64,000 nt of DNA from an uncultured Roseburia sp. (GTDB taxonomy: Bacteria > Bacillota > Clostridia > Lachnospirales > Lachnospiraceae), in assembly GCA_947642555.1 (NCBI GenBank), contig CANRSX010000006.1:118352-182351 (forward strand). The letters are read 5' to 3'. The position numbers were made by a program, and so were the translations under genes. Positions 28,578 through 37,452 of this stretch are shown here, piece by piece. The notes beneath the pieces are model-generated. The model was not told where the DNA came from, searched no databases, and saw only the letters and a list, made by a program, of their open reading frames with translations. Within the stretch, counting starts at the first letter, position 1. The number at the start of each line of letters is the position of its first letter.

Positions 28578-31046
28578 TTAAGAACAGGAACGCTTTATCA
28601 GGATGCGGTTTTCCCCTTCGGAGAGCTTTCTGCTGCTCCCGTCCGGCAGGATCAGTTCCCCGGACATCCCGGCAGGCAGAGTGAAAAAACAGCATATCCA
28701 TTTCTTTTTGTCCATAACCGCTGTACGATCAGGCTGCGTCTCCACAGACACGGCTGCTTCCGCCAGCATATTCCGAAACGCATCATCTTCCTGCACCGCT
28801 TCCGCGGCAGGCCGGTACCAGAAGGATACGACCCCTTTCGGCGTCGCGGCCTGCCCTTTGATCCCGGTTACATACTCCAGGTGGGGCTGCACCCGCAGGC
28901 TCTTCCAGCCCGGCTCCGCCGCCTCCACCCCGGCGAGCTTTCGCATCATCTCATACATAGGCAGGGCGCTCCAGGCGTGATTTTCGCTGCGTCCGTTTTC
29001 CGGCTCCTCCGGGCAGGTGGTACAGTGCTTCTCCAGAAGCCCGCTCCAGCGCGCCATGAGCGGCTTTGTCTCCCCGTAAAGCCCCTCCTGCTCCAGTGCC
29101 CGGAACAGCTCATAGCTGGTGGAAAAGGAACAGCGGATCACATCCGGCTCCCGCATCGCTAAGAGCAGCATCCTGCGCCGCTCCTCTTTCTCCCCCATCC
29201 CGTTTAAGGCCGCCCAGCTCTGGGCATGCTGGGAAAACTGCAGGACATCCGGCCCTTCCCTATACATCTGTCGATCACTGTCCCAGCTGAGCTCCCTCAC
29301 ACGGCCTGTGATCTGCTGCTGCCGGTTCCGGTACTCCTGCGCCAGCCCGCTTCTTCCCGTGGCCTCCGCCAGCCATGACGCGCACAGAAGGGCATAGGCG
29401 TACATCAGATTGTGGATCGTAGAGGGCCCCTCCTTCGCGGCGGAGGGCACGCCCGCGGTGTCCGCCCATTCCTTCTGCCAGTCCACAAAGGGCCAGTATC
29501 CGATCTGCTCCGCGAGGCCACTCGCTCCGATCCGCCGGTCATAATATTCCAGTATGGCGTCCACATCGCTGCGGTAGCGTTTTACCTCGTCCACGTCCCC
29601 GGTCTGCCAGTAGTACTCCCACAGCATGTATACAAAATACAGAGAAAAGGTGGAGATGATCTGCGGAAAACTGCTGGGATATTTTCCGTGCATCAGCCCC
29701 TCCGGCGTCATGGAGCAGTGAAAATCCCACAGCGCTTTTTTCGCCAGCCGTGTGTCGCCGTCCAGCGCATAGTGGAACAATGCCTGAAGCCTCGTGTCCA
29801 TCAGAAACTGCATCTGCTCGTAAAAGGGACAGTCCATGTAGGTCTCCAGCATACAGTTCTGCAGAGTCGCGACGCACATCTCCCAGACCGGTTCCACCCA
29901 GGGCTCCTCCCCTCTGATCCAGGAAATCCGCTTCACGGGATATCCCGTCCTGCGATAGCGCGGGCGCGAAAAACGGATGGGCTCTTCCCCAGCCGCAAGC
30001 ACGATCTCCAGGAATCGAAAGGTACGCACCCAGAAGGGCTCAAAGGTGAGCGTCTCCCCGGAGAGCAGGATTTCATCGGTCATTCCCTCCACCCTGCCGT
30101 TCACGTAATCGTCCCGCGGGATGTCCTCCCCTTCTTTTACGAATTTTTCAAAATAGGTAAAGGTCACGCGTCCACCCTCGCCTCCCGAAAAGGTATAGCG
30201 CATGTAGGCGTTGATCACCGTGGGACGGGAAAATACGATGCGCACCGTCTCCCCCGGCGCTATCACGATCTCCTCCGCCGGCCCGTTTTCGTCCCGAAAA
30301 ACGGATGTGCCCAGCTCCTCCGATAAAATCCCTTCTTCCTCGAACAGCAGCGGGATCGGGCGCTCCTTCACCTGGAATTTCCGCACAAAACCCACGTTTT
30401 TGGAAAACTCGTCGGGCAGCACGGATTCGAAGGAGACTGCGCTCCACCAGTTGCCGCTCTGCCCGCAGTACCCCGGTTCCTTCCAGCCGGCCGGTTCCTT
30501 TCGAAAATCGATATCCTCGCAGAAGCCGCCGGAATTGCAGTTGATCTCCTTACATCTGATATAGTAAGCACTGTCCAGATACACCTGCCAGTCGGCGACG
30601 CCTGTCGTAAGATCTGTCACCGGTTCCCCTGCTCTGTTGCAGATTACGCCCTCCAACGCCAGCCTGTGCCCCACCGGCGCGGACACGGCGGCCAAAATCG
30701 GGGTGCGCTCGTTGCCGTACTGCTCCCCCACGTCAAAGGGATTTAAAAAGAGTACCTGGGCTGCAAACACATTTTCCCCGGTTTTCAGATACTCCGTCAC
30801 GTCAACCGTCTCGTAATAGTGACTGTGCCAGTCTCCCTTACAGGGGCCGGAGAGCACCGGCTTCCCGTTGATCCACAGACGATAGCGGGTGTTGGCCGTG
30901 ATCTGTATCACGCAGGAGCCGGGCTGCTTTTCGCACACCACCTGCTTACGAAAATACGCAAACCGCCCGTTTAAATCCCCGGCGTAAATCTGTTCCGCCT
31001 GGATCTGCTCCCTTGAAATCCCGATCCATTTCGCATTGTTCCACAT
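28578..31046 (-). CDS. GH78-like alpha-L-rhamnosidase family glycosidase
   Basis: 822-aa cytoplasmic enzyme. The N-terminal jelly-roll domains contain RYRLWINGKPVLSGPCKGDW and the DVTEYLKTGENV pattern typical of GH78. The catalytic (alpha/alpha)6 domain begins near MLETYMDCPFYEQMQFLMDTRLQ and includes FSLYFVYMLWEYYWQTGD; the C-terminal part has WKSLRVQPHL and LPDGSSRKLSEGENRI. DCPFYEQ replaces the more usual DCPxRDER, so the substrate may not be rhamnose. The start is the ATG at 31046 with GGAGGG; a GTG at 31136 overlaps the GH3 stop. There is no signal peptide. Confidence 0.82.
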   Translation of the reverse strand: MWNNAKWIGISREQIQAEQIYAGDLNGRFAYFRKQVVCEKQPGSCVIQITANTRYRLWINGKPVLSGPCKGDWHSHYYETVDVTEYLKTGENVFAAQVLFLNPFDVGEQYGNERTPILAAVSAPVGHRLALEGVICNRAGEPVTDLTTGVADWQVYLDSAYYIRCKEINCNSGGFCEDIDFRKEPAGWKEPGYCGQSGNWWSAVSFESVLPDEFSKNVGFVRKFQVKERPIPLLFEEEGILSEELGTSVFRDENGPAEEIVIAPGETVRIVFSRPTVINAYMRYTFSGGEGGRVTFTYFEKFVKEGEDIPRDDYVNGRVEGMTDEILLSGETLTFEPFWVRTFRFLEIVLAAGEEPIRFSRPRYRRTGYPVKRISWIRGEEPWVEPVWEMCVATLQNCMLETYMDCPFYEQMQFLMDTRLQALFHYALDGDTRLAKKALWDFHCSMTPEGLMHGKYPSSFPQIISTFSLYFVYMLWEYYWQTGDVDEVKRYRSDVDAILEYYDRRIGASGLAEQIGYWPFVDWQKEWADTAGVPSAAKEGPSTIHNLMYAYALLCASWLAEATGRSGLAQEYRNRQQQITGRVRELSWDSDRQMYREGPDVLQFSQHAQSWAALNGMGEKEERRRMLLLAMREPDVIRCSFSTSYELFRALEQEGLYGETKPLMARWSGLLEKHCTTCPEEPENGRSENHAWSALPMYEMMRKLAGVEAAEPGWKSLRVQPHLEYVTGIKGQAATPKGVVSFWYRPAAEAVQEDDAFRNMLAEAAVSVETQPDRTAVMDKKKWICCFFTLPAGMSGELILPDGSSRKLSEGENRILIKRSCS

Positions 31047-31132
31047 ATATTTTCCCTCCGTTCCTTCCCCACTCGCACAAGTACACGGCAGCTTTCCTTT
31101 CCCGCCTGTCATCACATCTGCATAAAAATTCA

Positions 31133-33541
31133 TCACATTCCGGCAGCGCGGGCTTCGGCATAAAATCCCCGCTCCCGTCCGCAGATCTCTCTGCTCTGGG
31201 TGATCGCAAAGGAGTCCGTGAGCCTGATCTCCTCCGACGAGCTCCCGATCATCACCTGGATGTTTCCGGCTTCCACGATCCAGTTTCCGTCCCGGCCGAC
31301 AAATGCCGTCTGACTGACCTTCATCCGGAATACCACGGTTTTGCTCTCTCCGGGCGCCAGGCTCACACGCAGGAATCCCGCCAGCTCCTTCACCGGGCGG
31401 ATCATCTGCGCGTACTCATCCTGTATGTACAGCTGCACCACCTCATCGCCCGCCATCCTGCCGGTATTTTTTACCGTCACCTGAATCTCAATCACGTCCT
31501 CCGGGGCCGCGCATTTTGCGGAGAGCCGCAGATCGCTGTAGGAAAATTCCGTGTAGGACAGGCCGTATCCGAAGGGATACCGCGGCTTATGCGTCAGATC
31601 CACATACTCCGAAAAGGCGATGCTCTCCCCCTGGTGATACCCTGACCCGTTCACATGGTTATAATATACCGGAATCTGCCCGGATCTCCGCGCGACGGAG
31701 AGCGGCAGCTTTCCGCCGGGGTTATATCTGCCCAGCAGCGCTTCCACAATGGCCTGCGCGCCGCCCTCCGACGGGTTCCAGGCCTCCAGAATCGCATCCA
31801 GGCACTCCTCCGCCGCATCGCTGCTGACGGGTCTCCCGTTAAAATGAATGCCCACGGAGGGCTTCTGTAACCGCGCCAGCTTTTTTAAAAATTCCTCCTG
31901 GCAGGGCGGCAGGCCGATCTCCGACGCGTCGATTCCCTCCCCCATGGAGGCAATGGAGCCTGTCCCGTGCTTCCCGCCCAGAGTCAGGATGACCAGATCC
32001 GCCTCCGCTGCCGCCCGCAGCGCTTCCTCATGCCCGGACAGATCGTCCCCGGCAAAGGTATAGCCCTCCGCGTAGACAATCGTAGTGCCCGGCATGTCCG
32101 TTTTCAGCTGCTCCAGCAGGCTTTTTACCTTCGGATTCTGCCGTTTTAAGACCTCCTCAAAGGAAGGGTCATCCGCCTGGATGCGGGTGCCGGGGATATA
32201 CGGAATCTCTTCCTTCTCCCCTTTTTCCGTCTGTAAACCCGCCATGGTGGAGATGGCCGCCTGCAGGCCCTCCGCCATGGAAAAATGCGTGTATCCTCCG
32301 TAAAAGATCCGCGCCGTCGACGCCTGCCATCCGATCACCGCAATTTTTTTCACATCCGGCGCGACGGGGAGCACACCGTTATTTTTTAATAATACAAGCG
32401 ACTCGCGGGCCGCGTCAAGGGAGATCCGCCGGTCTTCTTCTCTCCCGAAGGCCTCCGTGAGCGCGTCCCCGGTCAGCGCAAAGGGGTGCTCAAATAATCC
32501 CATGCGGAATTTTGCCTCCAGGATCCTTCTGACCGCCCGATCCAGGATCCCGATGTCCGCTTTTCCCGTCCGGAACCACTCCGCCAGCTCCTCATTAAAA
32601 CAGGCTTTGAAATGAAGCTCCATATCCATGCCGGCTTCCATGGCGCGAAGCCCCGCCTCCGCCGGGCTGTCACACAGCTTCTGCACGTTGTGGATATTGG
32701 AGACGGCGCAGTAATCCGATACGGCAACGCCGTCAAAGCCCATCTCCTCCCGCAAAAGGCCAGTCAGAATCCGTTTCGACGCCGACACCGGTTCCCCGTT
32801 GATCGAACAATAGCAGGGCATCACACCCCGCAGTCCTGCCTCCGTGATGGCGGCCTGGAAGGGTTTCGCATAAAGCTCCCGCAGGGTGTGATCCGTAATC
32901 TCGCAGACCGTCCCGTGAATCCCGCCCTCCGACGCGTGAAACCCCAGAAAATGCTTTGCGACGCTCTCCGACCTTCTGCCCCCTGTCTCCCCGCCCTGAA
33001 GCCCCCTCACAAAGGCGCTCCCCAAAGCGGAGGCGATCACCGGATCCTCTCCGTAAGTCTCTCCCTGCCTTCCCATGCGGGAATCATGGCTGATGTCCAG
33101 CACCGGGGCAAGGGTCTGGGTGATGCCCGCCGCCCTCTCCTGCCTGCCGACAATCTCCCCGATCCGCTCCTCCAGTCCCGGATCCCAGGCTGCCCCTCTG
33201 CCGATGCCCGAGGGAAAGCTGGCCGCCCCCGGGAGGTACGCGCCGCACAGCCCTTCCATGTGAAAAATCGCCGGGATATGATGCTCGCTTAACGCCATGA
33301 TCTTTGTCTGAATGTCCCGCTGAAACGCTGCGGCCTCCGAAAGATCCTCAAGCGAACGCATCTCCAGGCAGCTCACCTGCCCGGCTCCCTGGGGATAAGC
33401 CGCCTCAAACTCCCCTTCCGTTTCCATCGCATTCGGATAATACCCCACCACCTGTCCCATTTTCTCCTCCAGGCTCATCCGGGACAAAAGATCCGCCGCC
33501 CGCTCACCGGGGGATAATGCTGTATTCTGATATGCTTCCAT
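31133..33541 (-). CDS. GH3 beta-glycosidase
   Basis: 802-aa enzyme of the beta-glucosidase/xylosidase group. The N-terminal TIM barrel carries RMGRQGETYGEDP, VAKHFLGF and the nucleophile region GFDGVAVSDY (Asp). The C-terminal alpha/beta sandwich has SLVLLKNNGVLPV and GGKHGTGSIASMGEG. The final ~110 residues form the fibronectin III-like domain (YGLSYTEFSYSDLRL, VKELAGFLRVSLAPGESKTVVF). There is no signal peptide, so it acts on imported oligosaccharides or glycosides. It sits between the permease and the GH78 gene in the same operon. Confidence 0.94.
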   Translation of the reverse strand: MEAYQNTALSPGERAADLLSRMSLEEKMGQVVGYYPNAMETEGEFEAAYPQGAGQVSCLEMRSLEDLSEAAAFQRDIQTKIMALSEHHIPAIFHMEGLCGAYLPGAASFPSGIGRGAAWDPGLEERIGEIVGRQERAAGITQTLAPVLDISHDSRMGRQGETYGEDPVIASALGSAFVRGLQGGETGGRRSESVAKHFLGFHASEGGIHGTVCEITDHTLRELYAKPFQAAITEAGLRGVMPCYCSINGEPVSASKRILTGLLREEMGFDGVAVSDYCAVSNIHNVQKLCDSPAEAGLRAMEAGMDMELHFKACFNEELAEWFRTGKADIGILDRAVRRILEAKFRMGLFEHPFALTGDALTEAFGREEDRRISLDAARESLVLLKNNGVLPVAPDVKKIAVIGWQASTARIFYGGYTHFSMAEGLQAAISTMAGLQTEKGEKEEIPYIPGTRIQADDPSFEEVLKRQNPKVKSLLEQLKTDMPGTTIVYAEGYTFAGDDLSGHEEALRAAAEADLVILTLGGKHGTGSIASMGEGIDASEIGLPPCQEEFLKKLARLQKPSVGIHFNGRPVSSDAAEECLDAILEAWNPSEGGAQAIVEALLGRYNPGGKLPLSVARRSGQIPVYYNHVNGSGYHQGESIAFSEYVDLTHKPRYPFGYGLSYTEFSYSDLRLSAKCAAPEDVIEIQVTVKNTGRMAGDEVVQLYIQDEYAQMIRPVKELAGFLRVSLAPGESKTVVFRMKVSQTAFVGRDGNWIVEAGNIQVMIGSSSEEIRLTDSFAITQSREICGRERGFYAEARAAGM

Positions 33542-33553
33542 TTTTTCCTCTCT

Positions 33554-34456
33554 TTACTCCTTCACTCCGCCCAGTGTGATACCCTTTACAAAATAACGCT
33601 GAAAGAAAGGATACATCACCAGAATCGGCAGCACGCCTACCACCGCGATGGCCATACGGATCGTCGTGGAAGGCATTGACACATTGGCGGAAAGCGAGCC
33701 GCTGCTGCTCGTCGCCGCCGCCGCAAGGGCTTTGATGTCATCATTGATATTGTTTAACACGATTTGGATCGTGTAGTAGGATGCCCCTCCCCGGGCCGTC
33801 AGGTAATACAGACCGTTCTGCCAGTCATTCCAGTAAGCCAGCGCCGTCATCAGCCCGATGGTGGCTAAGATCGGCTTGGAAAGCGGCAGCACGATCATGC
33901 CTAAGATCTTAAATTCCCCCGCCCCGTCGATCCGCGCCGCCTCCTCTAAGCTGGCCGGAATGCTGTTGACAAAATAGTTCCGGATCAGGATCACGTTGAA
34001 GGCATTCATCATCATGTTCGGCAGAATCAGCGCCCAGATCGTATCTTTAATCCCGAGTATATTCGTATAGCAGTAATAGGTCGCCACCAGACCGCCGTTA
34101 AAGAGCATGGTAAACACCAGAAGAAAGCTTACGATCTTCATGCCCGGTATGTGCTGTTTGCTGATCCCGTAGGCGAAGAGCACCGCGATAAAAAGCGCCG
34201 CCACTGTCCCGATCAGTGTCACGACGATTGTCATCAAATAGGCATGGCCGATGGTCTCCCATTTCATCGCGATATACCGGTACGCATCCAGACTCCACTC
34301 TCCCGGGAAAAAGGTAAAGCCGTGGGTGGATGCCCACTTGTCATCGGTAAAGGAGCCGACGATCAGCAGCACAAAGGGAATGATCGCACAGAAAGTGGCA
34401 ATGATGCAGATCGCGTTCACCAGCACCTGGGTGATTTTGTATTCTCTTGTTTTCAT
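33554..34456 (-). CDS. Carbohydrate ABC transporter permease (LplC/MalG type)
   Basis: 300 aa with six helices. The EAA loop is EEAARIDGAGEFKILGMIVLPLSKP. The N-terminus has TREYKITQVLVNAICIIATFCAIIPFVLLIVGSF, and the protein ends PFFQRYFVKGITLGGVKE, typical of this subfamily. It pairs with the permease gene 11 bp upstream. No ATPase gene is in the cluster, as is usual for Firmicutes that share one MsmX-type ATPase. Confidence 0.95.
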   Translation of the reverse strand: MKTREYKITQVLVNAICIIATFCAIIPFVLLIVGSFTDDKWASTHGFTFFPGEWSLDAYRYIAMKWETIGHAYLMTIVVTLIGTVAALFIAVLFAYGISKQHIPGMKIVSFLLVFTMLFNGGLVATYYCYTNILGIKDTIWALILPNMMMNAFNVILIRNYFVNSIPASLEEAARIDGAGEFKILGMIVLPLSKPILATIGLMTALAYWNDWQNGLYYLTARGGASYYTIQIVLNNINDDIKALAAAATSSSGSLSANVSMPSTTIRMAIAVVGVLPILVMYPFFQRYFVKGITLGGVKE

Positions 34457-34467
34457 TCCGCCCTCCT

Positions 34468-35409
34468 TTAGAACAATGCGCTGCTCTCACTGTATTTTTT
34501 CACGATCGCGTTTGCCGCCACGATCAGAATAAATCCGCAGACCGACTGATACACGCTGGCCGCGCCGGACATCGAGTAATCCGCATTTTTCATCAGCGCC
34601 TGATAGACATACACGTCGATGGTACGGGTGTACTCGTACAATGCCCCGCTGTTTCTCGTCACCTGGTAAAAGAGCCCGAAATCCGAGCGGAACACCTGCC
34701 CGACGCTTAAGATAAACATCGTGATCACCGTGGGCTTTAGCAGCGGCAGCGTGATATGCCGGATCTGCTTCCACTTCGTCGCCCCGTCAATCCGCGCCGC
34801 CTCAAAGTAGTCCTGGCTGATCCCCACAATGCTGGAAAAATAGATAATCATGCTGTAGCCCACGGATTTCCACGCCTGCACGATCACGAGAATCACCGGC
34901 CAGTATTCCTTCTCCTGATACCAGCCCACCGGATTCAGCCCCAGCAGGGGGAACAGGCTCTTGTTTAAGAACCCGTTCTCACCCGACAGAAAAGCATAGG
35001 CGAGATAGCTCACCACCACCCAGCTGATCAGGTAGGGCAGCAGGATCAGCGTCTGATAAACCTTCGACGCCACTTTCGAGCGCACCTCGTTCATACAGAT
35101 GGCGAGCAGGATGGCAAGCACCGTGCCGACCACAAAAAATGCGATATTGTAGCCGATGGTATTCCGGGTAATGGACCAGGCGTCCTTCGTACCAAAAAGG
35201 AACCGGAAATTTTTGAATCCGCACCAGTCGCTGCCGAAGATTCCCTTCGAATAATTCATATCCTTAAATGCGATGACAATCCCAAACATCGGCATATAGT
35301 TATTAATTAACAGATATAACAGTCCCGGCAGCACCATCAGGTAGTAGGGCCAGATACGGCTGATCCGCACTTTCGTCCTGCCCGCTGTCCTTGTTTCTTT
35401 CCCCTTCAT
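34468..35409 (-). CDS. Carbohydrate ABC transporter permease (LplB type)
   Basis: 313 aa with six helices. Start region RISRIWPYYLMVLPGLLYLLINNYMPMFGIVIAFKDMNY, then GFKNFRFLF and the EAA loop YFEAARIDGATKWKQIRHITLPLLKP. It is the membrane partner of the following permease and of the solute-binding lipoprotein encoded upstream. Confidence 0.95.
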   Translation of the reverse strand: MKGKETRTAGRTKVRISRIWPYYLMVLPGLLYLLINNYMPMFGIVIAFKDMNYSKGIFGSDWCGFKNFRFLFGTKDAWSITRNTIGYNIAFFVVGTVLAILLAICMNEVRSKVASKVYQTLILLPYLISWVVVSYLAYAFLSGENGFLNKSLFPLLGLNPVGWYQEKEYWPVILVIVQAWKSVGYSMIIYFSSIVGISQDYFEAARIDGATKWKQIRHITLPLLKPTVITMFILSVGQVFRSDFGLFYQVTRNSGALYEYTRTIDVYVYQALMKNADYSMSGAASVYQSVCGFILIVAANAIVKKYSESSALF

Positions 35410-35446
35410 CCGGTTTCTCCTTCCTGTCCCTTCTGTCTCTCCTGTT

Positions 35447-37066
35447 TTATCGACCTGCCGCCCACTCGTCGATCTGTCTCTGATTCTCTTCGATCACCTT
35501 ATCGATGCCTGCTGCCTTTAACGCCGCGATAAATTCCGGCAGCGCCTTCTCCGGGTCAAGGGCACCGGCGTTGAAACTGTAGCAGTACTGCTCCATCACG
35601 GTCTCCACAGCTGCGATCTCCGAGGACACGCTTTCCGCGTTAAAGCTGTAACCCAGCGCGGGAGATTTTCTCTCCTCCGGGATTTCCGCTTCAGCCGCTT
35701 TCATCCGGTCGGCCCAGTCAATGCTGGAGGGATATACGCTCGGTATGTCAAAACGGTCTCCCCAAAGTCCGTAGGGATTGGTATACGGCAGCTCCGACGG
35801 GTCATCCCCCAGCATCCGGATCACCTGATGCGTTCCGTTATCTTCCACTACCTCGTACTCCTCCCCCTCGAAGCCGTACTGGATCAGAGTAGCGGCGTCC
35901 GTATTTTTATACAGATAGTTGATAGCCTCCACGGCCTTCTCCGGGTGCGCCGATGTGATCGGAATGTTCCAGTTTACCGTACATCCGCCGTTTTGCTTAT
36001 AGAACGGCGCCACGGTCCGGTACATCAGCACCTCCTGATTCCAGGTAGAATTCTCATTGATCATATCGCTGGCCGGCGCCGCATATCCGAACCATCCCAA
36101 ATAGTTGGATTCGTTTCCGCGATTGGTATATTCTGTATCCACCGCTGCGTCCGGCGCGATATAGCCTTTCTGCGCCCAGTCGTACATCCGCTCGCAGAAC
36201 GCCTTGTACTCTTCCGTCTCAAAGAAATTATAAATCGTCAGATCCTCAAAGCTCCGGTTTAACATCAGCACGCCCGCCGAAAAGCTTCCGGTCACCGGAT
36301 CGTACTCCTGCAGGGCATAGTTTAACGGCTCATAGGTATTGTTCCAGGGCGCCGTCATGTAGAACTGGTCCCCCTCTCCCTCCTTCACCTTCGCAAACAT
36401 CGCTTCCAGCTCATCAAGGGTATAAAGCTTCTCATCATCATGCTCCAGGCCATATTTATCCGCAAAGGATTTCTTCATCACATACCCATAGGTATTCCAT
36501 ACCTGATCCGCGCAGGTCGGCAGCGCGTAGAGCGTTCCTCCGTAATAGCATCCGTCCACCTTGCTGCCGCAGTGAGAGACGATATCCGGTCCGTACTCCT
36601 CCAGGTAGTCATCCAGGGGCAGGATCAGTCCGTCCTCCACCAGATTGCCGATCCCCGTAAAGGCTGTCAGCGCAATGTCTAACTGCTCGCCGGAGGAAAC
36701 CATCAAAGTCGCGTCCTGCTGGGAATCCATCAGGCCGGTGGGCACAAAGGTCACATGCACGCCGATATCCTTTTCCATCATCTCGTTTAACGCGTCCTCC
36801 ATCCGGTAAAAGCCTTCGCCCACCTCGCCGGCAGCCGGATACTGCCAGAAGATCTCCACGACGTCGCCTGATGCCCCGCCTGCTTCCTTCCCGACATCCG
36901 CGGTCTCTCCTCCCGTGCTCTGGGTATCCTGCACCGCTCCCGATGCCGCCGCGTCCGCGTCCGATCCGCTTCCTGCGCCTGCATCGCTTCCCGTCTTACC
37001 GCCGCAGCCGGCCGCCGATACGATGAGCGCCGTTCCCAGTAATGCCGCAATCATCCTTTTCTTCAT
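35447..37066 (-). CDS. Extracellular solute-binding lipoprotein (DUF3502 type)
   Basis: 539 aa. Lipoprotein signal MKKRMIAALLGTALIVSAAGCGG (Cys ~21), followed by a low-complexity Gly/Ala/Ser/Asp linker of ~50 residues. The body has VHVTFVPTGLMDSQQDATLMVSSGEQLDIAL, and the C-terminal ~130 residues (SVSSEIAAVETVMEQY onward) fit the DUF3502 region of large sugar-binding proteins. The ATG at 37066 follows AGGAGG; the frame extends to 37168 with an implausible basic leader. It is the first gene of the operon and divergent from the yesM-like kinase, its probable controller. Confidence 0.92.
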   Translation of the reverse strand: MKKRMIAALLGTALIVSAAGCGGKTGSDAGAGSGSDADAAASGAVQDTQSTGGETADVGKEAGGASGDVVEIFWQYPAAGEVGEGFYRMEDALNEMMEKDIGVHVTFVPTGLMDSQQDATLMVSSGEQLDIALTAFTGIGNLVEDGLILPLDDYLEEYGPDIVSHCGSKVDGCYYGGTLYALPTCADQVWNTYGYVMKKSFADKYGLEHDDEKLYTLDELEAMFAKVKEGEGDQFYMTAPWNNTYEPLNYALQEYDPVTGSFSAGVLMLNRSFEDLTIYNFFETEEYKAFCERMYDWAQKGYIAPDAAVDTEYTNRGNESNYLGWFGYAAPASDMINENSTWNQEVLMYRTVAPFYKQNGGCTVNWNIPITSAHPEKAVEAINYLYKNTDAATLIQYGFEGEEYEVVEDNGTHQVIRMLGDDPSELPYTNPYGLWGDRFDIPSVYPSSIDWADRMKAAEAEIPEERKSPALGYSFNAESVSSEIAAVETVMEQYCYSFNAGALDPEKALPEFIAALKAAGIDKVIEENQRQIDEWAAGR

Positions 37067-37241
37067 AGATTTTTTTCCTCCTCTTTTTTCTCTGGATTGT
37101 TCCTGTGTCCTGTTTCTGTGCAGGTGTTTCGAACTACCATGATGCCTTCGGATTTCTTCGTGTTTCACACTCTCGAAATCCGAAAAACATTCGAAATCCG
37201 CTCATTTTCCTTTAGAAAATGGCTACTTTCTCATGTTTCGC

Positions 37242-37296
37242 GGGTCACAAAGTCATGTTTTTTCACGCAAGCGTGAAATACATGACCTTTTGACCC
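37242..37296. repeat. 55-bp imperfect inverted repeat in the divergent spacer
   Basis: GGGTCACAAAGTCATG...CATGACCTTTTGACCC, with an inner perfect TTCACGC-AA-GCGTGAA. It lies between the divergent solute-binding-protein and kinase genes and has no terminator-like T run. It could be an operator, a 5'-UTR structure or a small repetitive element. The rest of the 37067-37452 spacer holds short repeats (GAAATCCG twice near 37170-37200) and the kinase promoter. Confidence 0.7.
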
Positions 37297-37411
37297 TGGC
37301 ATCATATCTCTGTTATACACGCTTTTGTGCAGAATGAACATCTCAGATCAAAACCAGGACATCATAAAAATAAACTTTTCCGATCCCGCAGGTTTCTTCT
37401 GCCATCAGACA

Positions 37412-37420
37412 TGCTATAAT
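37412..37420 (+). promoter_or_regulatory. Extended -10 promoter of the yesM-like kinase
   Basis: TGCTATAAT (TGn plus a perfect TATAAT at 37415-37420), about 32 nt before the ATG. The -35 is poor. Confidence 0.65.
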
Positions 37421-37452
37421 AATTTCAGAATACGAAAGGAGCGGAACCCGCC

